A stretch of DNA of 64,000 nucleotides from Nocardiopsis sp. TSRI0078 (GCF_001905145.1 NZ_LWLB01000023.1:186001-250000), one strand, 5' to 3'. Numbered from the stretch's first letter, positions 9,400 through 18,658 are shown. Notes: a model not told the origin generated them from the sequence alone. A program made the numbers and translations.

Positions 9400-9430
9400 T
9401 TCCGTGCGTGTTCCGTGCGCACGCCGTGCG
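9400..9430. promoter_or_regulatory. Phased direct repeats, likely SARP operator
   Basis: Three 9-mers occur at exact 11-bp spacing: TTCCGTGCG at 9400, TTCCGTGCG at 9411 and CGCCGTGCG at 9422. SARP regulators are known to bind short direct repeats spaced by one helical turn, close to the -10 element of the target promoter. A possible -10 (GATGCT) lies at about 9441, and the exporter starts at 9479. The repeat is seen directly; its function is inferred. Confidence 0.6.
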
Positions 9431-9478
9431 CGGTGCTTCCGATGCTGGAGCCACCTCGACGACGAAAGGAGCCGTGGC

Positions 9479-11047
9479 ATGACCCGATCCAGCAGTGGCA
9501 GGGCAGGCCCGGCGGCATGGGCGGGCCTGGCCGTTCTCGCCCTACCGACCATCCTTCTGGGTCTGGACCTCACCGTTTTGCACCTGGCGCTGCCCTCGCT
9601 CGCCGTGGACCTTCGGCCCAGCGGCACCCAGGAGCTGTGGATCGTGGACTCCTACGGGTTCCTGATCGCCGGATTCCTCATCACCATGGGAACGCTCGGA
9701 GACCGGATCGGGCGCCGTCGCCTTCTGATGATCGGCGGCACCGCTTTCGTGGTCGCATCGCTTGCGGCCGCCTACTCGCCGACGCCCGAGACGCTCATCG
9801 CCTCCCGAGCCGCGCTGGGCGTGGCCGGTGCCACGCTCATGCCCTCCACGCTCGCGCTGATCAGCAACATGTTTCACGACACGCGGCAGCGCGCGCTCGC
9901 GATCGGCCTGTGGGCCACGTTCTTCGCCGGCGGCATGGCGGCCGGCCCGCTGGTCGGAGGTGTGCTGCTGCACCACTTCTGGTGGGGCGCCGCGTTCCTC
10001 CTCGCGGTCCCGGTGATCGGGGTGATGCTCGCCCTGGCCCCGTTCCTGCTGCCCGAGTACCGCGCCCCGCAGAGCGGCCGCTTCGATCTGCTCAGCGCGG
10101 TTCTGTCCTTGGTCGCCATCCTCCCGGTCGTCTACGCGGTCAAGGAGTTCGCCAAGGAGGGACCGAGCGCGAGCGTACTCGTTGCCGTGGTGATCGGCGC
10201 GGTCTTCTCAGCCGTGTTCGTGCGTCGCCAGCTCGCCCTCGACGACCCGCTGCTCGACGTGGCCCTGTTCGGCGACCGCGCCTTCAGCGTCGCCCTGGCG
10301 GTGATGCTCGTCGGCCTGGTGGGCGTCGGCGGGACCATGTTCTTGACCACGCAGTACCTGCAACTGGTCGAGGGGCTTTCTCCCCTGGCGGCCGGCCTGT
10401 GGTACGGACCGCCCGCGCTGATGATGATGCTCTCGTCGATCCTGGCACCGCTCCTGACCCGGTGGATCCGCCCGGGGTACGTGGTGGCGGGGGTGCTGGC
10501 GCTGTCCTCCGCAGGCTATTGCCTGATGGGCCTGGTGGGGCCGTCCACCGGACTGCTTCTGGTGGTCGCGTCCTTCTCCCTGGTCTACCTGGGGCTCGGA
10601 GCGATCGCGGCACTGGGCACCGACCTGGTCGTCGGCGCCGCGCCGCCCGAGAAGGCCGGATCGGCCTCGGCCATGTCGGAGACCGTCCAGGAGCTCGGCC
10701 TGGCGGCCGGCATCGCTTTGGTGGGAAGCCTGTCCGCCGCCGTCTACGGCAGCAGGATCCGGGCGGAGATGCCCGCCGGCGTCCCGGACGACACGGCCCG
10801 GATCGTGGAGAACAGCCTGTCCGGGGCCGCCTCCGTCGCCGGGGAGATCCCCGTACAGGTGCTGGACCAGGCGAAGGAGGCCTTCATCGCGGGGCTGAAC
10901 ACCGCGGGGTGGGCGGGGGCCGTGGTCATCCTCGTCCTGGCGGTGGTGACCGCGGTGATGCTACGGCACATCGGCGCCGAGGGAACCGCTGGCCCGGGAG
11001 GCGGCCCCGGGACGGTGGACCGGCCCGCCGCCGACCCCGCGCGGTGA
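9479..11047 (+). CDS. MFS drug exporter, DHA2 (EmrB/QacA) type
   Basis: A 522-residue polytopic protein with about 14 hydrophobic segments, the length and helix number of the DHA2 family. The motif-A loop GDRIGRRRLLM follows the second helix, and the first helix ends in the family-typical LDLTVLHLALPSL. It is predicted to export a small toxic or antibiotic-like molecule in exchange for protons. The ATG at 9479 is preceded by GAAAGGAG at good spacing; the frame open upstream (from 9404) overlaps the presumed promoter and is rejected. It is divergent from the SARP regulator and most likely under its control. A hairpin follows the stop. The substrate cannot be read from sequence. Confidence 0.88.
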   Translation: MTRSSSGRAGPAAWAGLAVLALPTILLGLDLTVLHLALPSLAVDLRPSGTQELWIVDSYGFLIAGFLITMGTLGDRIGRRRLLMIGGTAFVVASLAAAYSPTPETLIASRAALGVAGATLMPSTLALISNMFHDTRQRALAIGLWATFFAGGMAAGPLVGGVLLHHFWWGAAFLLAVPVIGVMLALAPFLLPEYRAPQSGRFDLLSAVLSLVAILPVVYAVKEFAKEGPSASVLVAVVIGAVFSAVFVRRQLALDDPLLDVALFGDRAFSVALAVMLVGLVGVGGTMFLTTQYLQLVEGLSPLAAGLWYGPPALMMMLSSILAPLLTRWIRPGYVVAGVLALSSAGYCLMGLVGPSTGLLLVVASFSLVYLGLGAIAALGTDLVVGAAPPEKAGSASAMSETVQELGLAAGIALVGSLSAAVYGSRIRAEMPAGVPDDTARIVENSLSGAASVAGEIPVQVLDQAKEAFIAGLNTAGWAGAVVILVLAVVTAVMLRHIGAEGTAGPGGGPGTVDRPAADPAR

Positions 11048-11058
11048 GTGCGGGAGGT

Positions 11059-11098
11059 TTCGGGGACCGTTCCACGGTCTGCGGCCGGCGTCCCCGAA
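11059..11098 (+). terminator. Hairpin after MFS exporter gene
   Basis: The outer arms TTCGGGGAC and GTCCCCGAA enclose an inner GACCG/CGGTC pairing. It begins 12 bp after the exporter stop codon. Confidence 0.55.
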
Positions 11099-11555
11099 GG
11101 TCGGCGACCGTCTGTCCGGCGGCGAGTCGCTCCAAGTCCACGCTCGTATCGACGGCTGCCCCTCCAGCATCAGCGCGGAATCGGTGTCCCCCCACGCTTC
11201 TGGGACGGTCGAGACCGTGCGCATCACCGCCCTCCTCACCACCGGCGAGGCCTTCTGCGACCGGGGGCCGGAGAAGGACGAAGGGGAAAGCGAGGACGAC
11301 CCGCGCAGCGGAGTCGTGGCATTGGGTGAGCCTCTGGGGACCGCCAGATCGTGGACTCCGACGGTGAGGGGATTCCCCGCCGCTGTCGACCGTCTCCGCC
11401 ATGTGAACCGCGCAAGCGCTACAACCGCGCCCTGCCGCGGTGGCAACGATGTGGGCGAGCCACCTGCCCTGTCCACCCGCCGCGGACATGTCGGGACCGG
11501 GTCCCTAGACTTCCATCGCCGACGGCGGGACGGGAACGGACGGGACGTGGGATCG
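11099..11555. other. Gene-free stretch
   Basis: About 460 bases with no recognisable gene. A minus-strand frame reads SEVPEAWGDTD-like residues near 11150-11230 and may be a relic, but no family or start can be supported. It presumably contains the promoter of the 11556 gene. Confidence 0.3.
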
Positions 11556-13376
11556 ATGGGCGGACGGCTCAGGGACGTGCTCGGCTGGAGCGGGGTCGCA
11601 ATACTCGTGGGTGCCCTGGCCCTCACCACTCCCCGGGTCTTCGGTTTCTCCGAGCACGCGGCACCCGGGCAGAACCTGTCGGTCCTGGTGGGAGCGACAC
11701 TGCTCATGGCGGTCGCGGTGCTCAGTTTCGTGTCCCTGACCGCCACCCGCGACCCCGCCCACATCGCGGCGCACTCGTCCCTGGCCGGAGTGCTGGGGCG
11801 CGCGGCAATCGCCCTGGCGGGGCTGGTGCTGGTGTGGGCGACCTTCCCCACCCGGCACCTGGTCCTGACTGTCGACAACGAGAACTACCGGATGTTCCCC
11901 GAGTCGGTGACCGGGCTGTGGATCGGGGTCTGCCTCGTCACTCTGGGCATGGCGCTGGTGCTGTGCCTGGCCGCCGTCCTGCCGCTGCACCGGTGGAAGC
12001 GGGTACTGGCCGGCCTTGTGGCGGGGACGCTGGCGGTGGCCCTGGTCTGGGCGCTGACCCCTATCCTCACCCGGTTCCTCCTGGTCGAGCACACCGTGGC
12101 CGAAGCCGCGGGTGAACCCGCCCCGGTCCCCACCACCGTCAGCCGAGTGGGATGGACCTGGCAGCCCGAGCACCCCGTACTGGACGTGGAACGGGGATCG
12201 CACGGACCGATCGTGCGCTACGCCGACGGACTCGTGGCCCTGGACGGGACCACCGGCGAGGAGCTGTGGACCTACCGGCTGCCCTACGCGCGGCAGGTGG
12301 AGACCGGAGTGTTCGCGGGCCAGGACCGCTACGCCTACCTGCTGCACATCGCCGAGGCCCAGCCCGAACCGGAGACCCGGGCGATGGTCGTACTGGACGC
12401 CGCGACCGGCGAGGTGATCCACGACGCGCCCATGCCCGAACTGGCACAGGAGGGCGAGGAAGAGCTGGCGAATATCCACTACCTCGCCCCCAACGTGCGC
12501 GTCTTCCTCGTCTATGAGGGCGGACAGCCCCTGGTGGTCGCCCATGCCACGGACTCCACCGAACGCCTGTGGGAGTTCGCGCTGGACACACCTGACGGAC
12601 ACCTGTGCCTGTGGGGGAACGACGGCGGCGTCCGCGGCTACGGCGACCGGGTCCTGGTGGCCCGTCTGTGCCTGGAGGACCCGGAGGTGGAGTACAACCT
12701 GAGCGCCGCCCTCGCGGACATGGACGTGCCCGCCGGCGCGGTGGAGAGCGTGATCGCGCTGGACGCCACCACCGGAGAGCAGGTGTGGCGCCACGAGTGG
12801 ACGCCCGACGACCTTCCCCACGTCGCCGTGCCCGGTGTCGGAACCGTGCGTGAGTCCCACGGGGGCGCGCCGGTGGCCCTGACCCCGGGCGGCACCTTCG
12901 CCCTGTCCGACGGCGAGTCCGTCCAGGCCGCTCCCGAGACGCCTGAGGGGGCCAAGGACCACACCCTGGCGATCGACACCGGGGGAGCGGTGGTGATGCG
13001 CGACCAGAGGGACGAGGAGTCCGGCTGGATCCTGCACACTGACGCCTCGGGCGAGGTGGTCCAGCGCACGCGGATCGAGTGGGACCTGTGGTGGGACATG
13101 GAGGGAGCCACTGTCCTGGGCGCGGCACTGGCTGTGCCTCGGATCCTCCACGACACCGCCGACCGCCAGGACCGCGCGCTTGCGGTTCTGCCCTTGGAGG
13201 CCGGTGCGGACGAGGACGACCGGGTCCTGGTCGGCTTCGGTGACGAGCGACTGCCTGACCTCACCCATGGCTTGCTGGACGAGGTCGGACACCAGGCCCT
13301 GGCCGTTCCCGGAGCGGTGGTGTCCTACCTGGAGGTCACGAGCGATTCCATACCCCTGCGCGGCCTGGTCCCCTAA
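11556..13376 (+). CDS. Membrane protein with C-terminal PQQ-like propeller
   Basis: A 606-residue protein. The N-terminal ~190 residues contain about four membrane helices (for example GVAILVGALALTTP and SVLVGATLLMAVAVLSFVSL). The remainder is extracytoplasmic, with PQQ-propeller-type blades: ADGLVALDGTTGEELWTYRL, VVLDAATGEVIHD and VIALDATTGEQVWRHEW. Architecture and composition resemble the lipoprotein at 3-1379, so both may be members of one actinobacterial family of anchored propellers. The ATG at 11556 is chosen because it directly precedes the first membrane helix; longer in-frame starts back to 11184 add only low-complexity arginine-rich sequence. The stop overlaps that of the convergent 13373-13963 gene. 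The role is unknown. Confidence 0.75.
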   Translation: MGGRLRDVLGWSGVAILVGALALTTPRVFGFSEHAAPGQNLSVLVGATLLMAVAVLSFVSLTATRDPAHIAAHSSLAGVLGRAAIALAGLVLVWATFPTRHLVLTVDNENYRMFPESVTGLWIGVCLVTLGMALVLCLAAVLPLHRWKRVLAGLVAGTLAVALVWALTPILTRFLLVEHTVAEAAGEPAPVPTTVSRVGWTWQPEHPVLDVERGSHGPIVRYADGLVALDGTTGEELWTYRLPYARQVETGVFAGQDRYAYLLHIAEAQPEPETRAMVVLDAATGEVIHDAPMPELAQEGEEELANIHYLAPNVRVFLVYEGGQPLVVAHATDSTERLWEFALDTPDGHLCLWGNDGGVRGYGDRVLVARLCLEDPEVEYNLSAALADMDVPAGAVESVIALDATTGEQVWRHEWTPDDLPHVAVPGVGTVRESHGGAPVALTPGGTFALSDGESVQAAPETPEGAKDHTLAIDTGGAVVMRDQRDEESGWILHTDASGEVVQRTRIEWDLWWDMEGATVLGAALAVPRILHDTADRQDRALAVLPLEAGADEDDRVLVGFGDERLPDLTHGLLDEVGHQALAVPGAVVSYLEVTSDSIPLRGLVP

Positions 13377-13963
13377 CACCCCTGCTGACAGTGGCGCACG
13401 GTCGAGCCCTCGCTGTCCAGGACACGGCGCTCGCCCAGCGGCTCCTCCAGCTTGACGACCCGCTCCACGGGGGTGTCGGGCTCGTGGCCGCACGCCTGCG
13501 GCCGCTTCTCGATCCGCACCAGCAGGCTGACGGTGTCCGTGTCCTCGGTGGCACGCACGGAGGGGTCCATGGTGCAGTGGCCGGTGTCGACGTAGACCAC
13601 CAGGCCGTCGTCGGTGGCGGTGTAGCCGTGGATGCGGCCCTGGATGGTCAACGTGGTGGTGAGCGTGTGTTCCTCCGGTGAGAATGCCGGTGAGGGTTCG
13701 GCCTCCTCGGTCGCGGAAGCCTCGGCCCGATCCTCAGAGGCCGGTGAGGGGGCGGGCTGCCACACCTGCGCCCACACCACGAGGCAGACCACGATCAGCA
13801 CCGCGGCGCCGACCCGTTGCATGGCGAACCAGGCCTCGGAAGGGTGGTTGGCCTCGGGGTCGCGGTACTGCCAGGCCCGCAGCTGCCAGGCCACCTGGGG
13901 GTAGATCAGCACCACGACGGCTCCGATGACCGTCACGAACAACAACACGTGCAGGGCGGTCAC
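13373..13963 (-). CDS. DUF6199-like membrane protein with extracytoplasmic tail
   Basis: A 196-residue protein. The first ~70 residues contain two membrane helices flanking AWQYRDPEANHPSEAW and QRVG, a pattern I associate with the actinobacterial DUF6199 domain. An acidic Ser/Glu/Pro linker follows, then a ~100-residue extracytoplasmic domain with four cysteines (DTGHCTM, PQACGHE, RHCQQGC). The function is unknown. It converges with the 11556-13376 gene, the two stop codons overlapping by 4 bp (13373-13376). The last ~30 residues are related to a detached C-terminal fragment encoded at 14337-14530, so the gene appears to have been partly duplicated. Confidence 0.7.
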   Translation of the reverse strand: MTALHVLLFVTVIGAVVVLIYPQVAWQLRAWQYRDPEANHPSEAWFAMQRVGAAVLIVVCLVVWAQVWQPAPSPASEDRAEASATEEAEPSPAFSPEEHTLTTTLTIQGRIHGYTATDDGLVVYVDTGHCTMDPSVRATEDTDTVSLLVRIEKRPQACGHEPDTPVERVVKLEEPLGERRVLDSEGSTVRHCQQGC

Positions 13964-14160
13964 ACGTGATCCTTTCCGGGCAGGTACGGGGGTCTGGGGT
14001 TGGAGGGGCGCTGACGTCCGGCGGTTCCCCGGTCACACGCAGATCGTATGGGTACGGCTGTGTCCGGCCTTGCCCGCGGGTACCAGAGGCGACCGCGGTC
14101 CCCGTGAGGACGCTGCCCGGTGGTCTGGTGCCCGGCGCTCCGATCCGGTAGCGGCCCTCG

Positions 14161-14211
14161 GACACGCCGCGGACCGGAACCCTCGGTGGGGGTTCCGGGC
14201 CGCGGCGTGTC
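14161..14211. terminator. Long GC hairpin
   Basis: The arms GACACGCCGCGG-A-CCGGAACC and GGTTCCGG-G-CCGCGGCGTGTC form 20 pairs with one mismatch. It lies between the duplicated fragment at 14337 and the DUF6199-like gene, both on the minus strand, so it would end transcription leaving the former. Confidence 0.6.
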
Positions 14212-14336
14212 AGCCGTGCGGACCCCGGGGTCCGTCGGGCCCAAGCACGTGTCCACGCGTTGGCCCCGATGACACGTACCAGCTTCGCGTGGCTTCCCAC
14301 GGGGATCCTTTCCCAGAGCTGAGGCGCTCGCGGCGG

Positions 14337-14530
14337 TCAGGGACAGGTGCCGGCCTCACACCGGGCGACCGGCTCACCCGCGCTGTCCACTACCTCGCGG
14401 TCACCCAGGGGGCCTCTCAGCGAGATCCAGTCCTGGATCACGTCGTCATCCTCCCGGCGGAGGGCGTCGCCAGGGCCGATGGGGACGTGAACACTGTCGG
14501 CGCGGATGACGGGCCCGCGCCGCTCTCGCG
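14337..14530 (-). pseudogene. Detached C-terminal fragment of the 13373-13963 paralogue
   Basis: The minus-strand frame ends in SLRGPLGDREVVDSAGEPVA followed by RCEAGTCP, closely matching the end of the neighbouring protein (KLEEPLGERRVLDSEGSTVR then HCQQGC). Only about 60 residues can be assigned and there is no start codon or ribosome binding site; the frame upstream runs antisense-shifted through manA. It therefore looks like the 3' remnant of a second copy, left after deletion or recombination. The similarity is visible by eye; the pseudogene call is inference. Confidence 0.55.
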
Positions 14531-14569
14531 ATGACCCCGGCCCCGCGGAGAAACGGCGCGTTCTCCGGT

Positions 14570-15646
14570 TCACCGGACTTCGCCGAGGGTGGCGATGACC
14601 TCGGGAGGGTAGCCGGCGGCGGCCAGCGGGGTGACCACGTCGCGGGCCAGGTCGGGCAGGTAGCCGAACAGCACATCGGCCGGGCCCGTGATCTCCACCT
14701 CGCCCACCGCGGCCGGCAGCAGCAGGGTCTGGGCCCGGCCCATCTCCCCCCTCCAGGTCCCGGAGCGCACCTGGACGGGAGCCCCGACGTTGGTGAGTAC
14801 CTGCGCGGTGGCGAACGAGTGGCGCAGGGGTTCGGCGGTGCCCGCGTGCCAGCGCTCGAGCGCGAAGTACGGTCCGGCGCAGCAGAACACCCGCTCCACA
14901 CCGTCGCCGACCCCGACCCTCAGTCCGGCGTGGAAGTTCGGCCTGGACTCCAGCCGGACCTCGGCCAGCAACGCCTCCAGGTTCGCGTGCCACTGCTCGT
15001 CCGGAACCGGCGAGCCGTCCTCCATGTCCCAGCGCATCGCGTGCTGTTGGATGTCGGAGGTCTGCTCGATCTCGTAGACCAGGGTTCGGGGGCCGAAGCT
15101 GTGCAGCGTGCCGCCCGGGACGTAGATCGTCTCCCCCGGCCGCACCGGCAACCGGCGCAGCACGGCGTCGAAGTCCTGGTCGAGCAGCGCCTGGTGGAGG
15201 CCCTCCTGCGTCACCCCGTGCCTGAGCCCGCACAGGGCGGTGGCCCCGGGAGACGCGTCGAGGATGTGCCAGGCCTCGGTCTTGCCGTTGGCCTGGCCCT
15301 CCAGGCGCTGGGCGGTGGCGTCGTCGGCGTGCAGATGCACCGGCAGCGTCCCGGAGGCGTCGATGAACTTGGTCAGTACCGGAAAGCACTCCCCGGACCA
15401 CCCCTCACCCATCAACTCCTCCGGGTGTTCCGTGACGAGTTCGCGCAGCGACCGGCCGGCCAGGGGGCCGTCGAGTACCGTGCTGCCGTTGCCGCTGACG
15501 TCGCTGACCTCCCAGGTCTCCCCGATGGCCCAGTCGGGCAGTCCTTCCTTGCCCAGGTGGCGAGCGATGGAGTGGCCGCCGAACACCAGCTGCCGGGACG
15601 GAGCGCTCACCCGCAGCGGACACCAGTCCGCGGACGTCCCCGTCAC
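14570..15646 (-). CDS. manA: Mannose-6-phosphate isomerase, class I
   Basis: A 358-residue cupin-type phosphomannose isomerase, interconverting fructose-6-phosphate and mannose-6-phosphate. The zinc site is visible as the HLHAD histidines, the glutamate of KTEAWH and the histidine of GGTLHSFGP; the family start LVFGGHSIARHLG and the catalytic-region segment TLVYEIEQTSDIQQH are also present. The start is GTG at 15646, which overlaps the stop of the upstream SDR gene in a GTGA arrangement, so the two are translationally coupled. The shorter Bacillus-like form is the better match by length. The coupling to an SDR has no obvious metabolic reason beyond shared stress or cell-wall sugar supply. Confidence 0.85.
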   Translation of the reverse strand: MTGTSADWCPLRVSAPSRQLVFGGHSIARHLGKEGLPDWAIGETWEVSDVSGNGSTVLDGPLAGRSLRELVTEHPEELMGEGWSGECFPVLTKFIDASGTLPVHLHADDATAQRLEGQANGKTEAWHILDASPGATALCGLRHGVTQEGLHQALLDQDFDAVLRRLPVRPGETIYVPGGTLHSFGPRTLVYEIEQTSDIQQHAMRWDMEDGSPVPDEQWHANLEALLAEVRLESRPNFHAGLRVGVGDGVERVFCCAGPYFALERWHAGTAEPLRHSFATAQVLTNVGAPVQVRSGTWRGEMGRAQTLLLPAAVGEVEITGPADVLFGYLPDLARDVVTPLAAAGYPPEVIATLGEVR

Positions 15647-16482
15647 AGGACCGGCTTTCCGCCGGTGACCGCGATGCGGGCACCGGAGACGTAGCTGGCC
15701 TCGTCCGAGGCCAGCATCACGTACACCGGGGCCAGTTCGGCCGGCTGCCCGGCACGGGCCAGTGGTACCTCGGAGCCGAAGCTCTCCACCTGCTCGGGCG
15801 GCATGGTCGAGGGGATCAGCGGGGTCCAGATCGGCCCCGGGGCCACGGAGTTGGCCCGGATGCCCCTCGGGGCCAGCATCTGGGCCAGTGTGGCGGCCAT
15901 GTTGGCGATGCCGGCCTTGGTGACGTTGTAGGGCAGCAGGGTGGGAGGCGGGCTGTCGGAGTTGACCGATGTCGTCCCGATGATCGACGAGCCGGGCCGC
16001 ATGTGCGGCACGGCGGCCTTGGCGAGGTGGAAGAACGCGCTGAGGTTGGTCGCCAGGGTGTGGTCCCACTCCTCGTCGGGGATCTCCTCGAGCGTCTCGT
16101 GGGTCATCTGGAATGCGGCGTTGTTGACCAGCACGTCCACCCGGCCGAACTCCTCCACCGCCTTCGCGACGAGGGCCCGGCAGTGGGCCGGTTCGACCAC
16201 GTCCCCGGGGACCAGGACGGCCTTTCGCCCCGCTTCCCGCACCCATCTCGCGGTCTCCTGCGCGTCATCGTGCTCGTCCAGGTAACCGATGAGCACGTCG
16301 GCGCCCTCGCGGGCGAAAGCTATGGCCACCGCTCGCCCGATACCGCTGTCGGCACCGGTGATGACGGCCGCCTTGCCGGCGAGTCGTCCCGACCCCCGGT
16401 AGGACTCCTCGCCGTGGTCGGGCCTGGGGTCCATGGCGTCGGTTCGCCCGGGCGGGGTCTGCTGCTGCGAAGGCTGGGCCAT
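15643..16482 (-). CDS. SDR oxidoreductase, general-stress (YghA/GSP39) type
   Basis: A 279-residue short-chain dehydrogenase with a Gln/Pro-rich N-terminal extension of about 40 residues, typical of the YghA/GSP39 branch. The NAD(P) motif TGADSGIGRA, the NNAA motif and the catalytic Tyr-Lys pair in PYNVTKAG are intact. The substrate is unknown; members are induced by general stress in other bacteria. The ATG at 16482 follows GGGAGGA at 6-7 bp, deciding this start over the longer frame that reaches 16806. It is first in a two-gene operon with manA, with a 4-bp overlap. Confidence 0.85.
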   Translation of the reverse strand: MAQPSQQQTPPGRTDAMDPRPDHGEESYRGSGRLAGKAAVITGADSGIGRAVAIAFAREGADVLIGYLDEHDDAQETARWVREAGRKAVLVPGDVVEPAHCRALVAKAVEEFGRVDVLVNNAAFQMTHETLEEIPDEEWDHTLATNLSAFFHLAKAAVPHMRPGSSIIGTTSVNSDSPPPTLLPYNVTKAGIANMAATLAQMLAPRGIRANSVAPGPIWTPLIPSTMPPEQVESFGSEVPLARAGQPAELAPVYVMLASDEASYVSGARIAVTGGKPVL

Positions 16483-16792
16483 GATGTCCTCCCGTAGAAC
16501 GAGTAACCACAATGCTACTTTCCGTGTGCACCGATGGCGGGAAGAGGCACGGCCACCTCCGCAAAGGCCGAATTCAACGCCGGGCGCCCCACCACCGAGG
16601 GCGGGCGGCCCCGCCTGAGGTTCACGAGGCCCGGAGTACGGTCGGGCGGACCCGCGAATCCGCTGGTCACGGAACCGGAGGACCCCTTGGGAACGGGGCG
16701 GGAGCGACTTTCGGCGTTTTCCCACGCGGGTGTGCGCGGCACGGTTAGCCTGGTGCCGTTTTGGCAGCTCGCCCACTTTCTGTGACGGGTCA

Positions 16793-18085
16793 ATGACTGA
16801 GAGCATCTACTCCGCTGTACACGCGTGCCTGGACTGGGCCCGGACGATCGAGCCCCGGCCCGTCCTGGACCCCGACAGCCTGCTGTTCCTGCTGACGGCC
16901 CACATGGACGCCGGCGCGTCCGGCCCAGGGGACTGGTCCGCCGCGGACGTCCACGGCATCGCCCGCACCGTCCGTGCCTGGGAGCGGGTACCCGAAGGCC
17001 TGCGGGAGACCTGGCTGACCTGGTGCGACTTCCTGGTCGAACAGGGACGGCTGCTGTCCGCGGAGAGCCCGCGCGGGCTGCGCGCGGCCATCGCGGAGGT
17101 GGACCTCACGCCCGGCGGACCGCCGCCCGAGGAGCCGGCCGACGAGGCCGCGCTGCCGATCCTGGACCGGCTCGGCGTCGGCGAGAACGGCAGACCCGAG
17201 GCGGTCCCCCCGATCGTCCCGGCCGGACCGGTGGAACTGGACGCGGCGGCGCACCTGTGCCGCCCCCTGACCGACGCCGCACGGCTGGCGGAGTGGGTGG
17301 GCACGGGCAGGATCCTGGGTTCCGGCGGCACCGGGGAAGACGCGCTCCTGGAGTGCGACGCCCAGGACGCGGCCGCCGACCTGGGCCTTCCCCCCGAGAG
17401 GGTGCCCGTCCTGTTCGCCGTGGCACGCGGCTCGGGCCTGCTGCGCACCACCTACACCAAGGTGCTGCCCGGCCCTGCGGCGCGGACCTGGCTGGACGGG
17501 GAGCCGGGGGCGGCCGCCGACGCCTGGGCCGACGCCCTGCTGACCATGGCCGAGCCGTACGGGGTGACGGTGTTCCTGCTGCTCACCGACCTGTTCGTGC
17601 ACGGGCGGGCGCGCACGCCCGCCCAGCTGGCGACGGCGTACGGGCCCGGGGTCGCGCTCGGCGACGGGGCCCCCGACGGGCACGTCCACCAGGTGCTGGA
17701 AGTGCTGGCCGGCCTGGGCGCGGTCGACCGGCTCGCCGACGACCGCTTCCTCGTCACCCGGCTCGGCGACCACTTCATGGTGCGGCAGCTGCGCCGGTCG
17801 GGGGCCGACATCGTGGTCACCCCGCCCGTGGCCGAGATGGACGCCGCACGGGTGCTCGACCTGCTGGAGGAGGGCCGCCCGGTGGACACCGAGGGGCTGT
17901 TGGAGCGGTGGGTGGCCGCCCGCGACACCGAGAGCGCGGTGCTCGGGCTGTTCCAGGCCACCAGCACCCCCGGGGCCCGGTACCGCCGCAGGCGGGTGGC
18001 CCGCCTGCTCACCGCCCTGGACGGGAGCCCGGCCCCCTCCCCCCGGCCGTACGCGCCCCACCCGGCCGAACACGGGGCACTGTGA
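16793..18085 (+). CDS. Conserved hypothetical protein
   Basis: A 430-residue soluble protein beginning MTESIYSAVHACLDWARTIEP. It is rich in Leu, Ala and Asp, predicted largely helical, with no signal peptide, membrane segment or catalytic motif that I recognise. The C-terminal ~60 residues (ARYRRRRVARLLTALDG) are basic and may bind nucleic acid or a partner, but this is a guess. The ATG at 16793 lacks a strong Shine-Dalgarno sequence and may be leaderless or weakly expressed; longer in-frame starts to 16730 are less likely. It stands alone, convergent with the GNAT gene. Confidence 0.7.
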   Translation: MTESIYSAVHACLDWARTIEPRPVLDPDSLLFLLTAHMDAGASGPGDWSAADVHGIARTVRAWERVPEGLRETWLTWCDFLVEQGRLLSAESPRGLRAAIAEVDLTPGGPPPEEPADEAALPILDRLGVGENGRPEAVPPIVPAGPVELDAAAHLCRPLTDAARLAEWVGTGRILGSGGTGEDALLECDAQDAAADLGLPPERVPVLFAVARGSGLLRTTYTKVLPGPAARTWLDGEPGAAADAWADALLTMAEPYGVTVFLLLTDLFVHGRARTPAQLATAYGPGVALGDGAPDGHVHQVLEVLAGLGAVDRLADDRFLVTRLGDHFMVRQLRRSGADIVVTPPVAEMDAARVLDLLEEGRPVDTEGLLERWVAARDTESAVLGLFQATSTPGARYRRRRVARLLTALDGSPAPSPRPYAPHPAEHGAL

Positions 18086-18105
18086 GCGCACGGCACGCGC
18101 CCGTC

Positions 18106-18158
18106 CGGTCCGGGCCGCTCCCCGCTCCGCGCCGGGGCGGGGAGGAGCGGCCGGGCCG
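18106..18158. terminator. Bidirectional hairpin terminator
   Basis: GGCCGCTC pairs with GAGCGGCC and CCCGC with GCGGG, with a small bulge, between the convergent stops at 18085 and 18161. Confidence 0.6.
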
Positions 18159-18160
18159 GG

Positions 18161-18658
18161 TCAGTCCTTCACGACGAGTTCGTAGGCCAGGAGGGTGACA
18201 CCGGGCATCGGCGTCCAATCGCGTTCGGGTACCCGCTCGAAGCCGCGGGCGCGGTAGACGTACTGGGCCGAGACCATCTCGGGCAGGGTGGACAGCAGGA
18301 GTCTGGCGACCCCCTCCTCACGGGCCCGTTCGACGAGGGCGTTGACCAGGTCCCGGCCCACACCGCGCCCGCGGGCCTGGGGGGAGACGGCGAAGGCCCG
18401 GATCTCGGCCTCGTCGGCGTTGCGGGCGATCTCGCTCTCCGGCGACCAGGGTTCGAACATGATCGTCCCCAGGAGGCGTTGCTCCTCGTCGGCGGCGACC
18501 AGGATCTCACCGCGACCGTCCGTTCCCAGGAGGCGCAGTGCCTCGACGTAGGCCGGATTCGCGTCCAACAGGCCGTCGGCCGTGTAGGCCATCACGCGCA
18601 GTTCGCTGACGGCGTTCATCTCATCGGGAAGTACTCGACGCACGATCATGCACGTCAT
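18161..18658 (-). CDS. GNAT-family N-acetyltransferase
   Basis: A 165-residue acetyl-CoA-dependent acetyltransferase. Motif A is clear as AVSPQARGRGVGRDLVNAL (the Q/R-x-x-G-x-G/A pyrophosphate-binding loop), and the C-terminal YVYRARGFERV segment is the usual motif B. It would acetylate a small amine, a peptide or a protein terminus; the acceptor cannot be named. The ATG at 18658 has little Shine-Dalgarno support, and an alternative ATG lies three codons in. It forms a single-gene unit ending in a hairpin shared with the convergent neighbour. Confidence 0.82.
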   Translation of the reverse strand: MTCMIVRRVLPDEMNAVSELRVMAYTADGLLDANPAYVEALRLLGTDGRGEILVAADEEQRLLGTIMFEPWSPESEIARNADEAEIRAFAVSPQARGRGVGRDLVNALVERAREEGVARLLLSTLPEMVSAQYVYRARGFERVPERDWTPMPGVTLLAYELVVKD

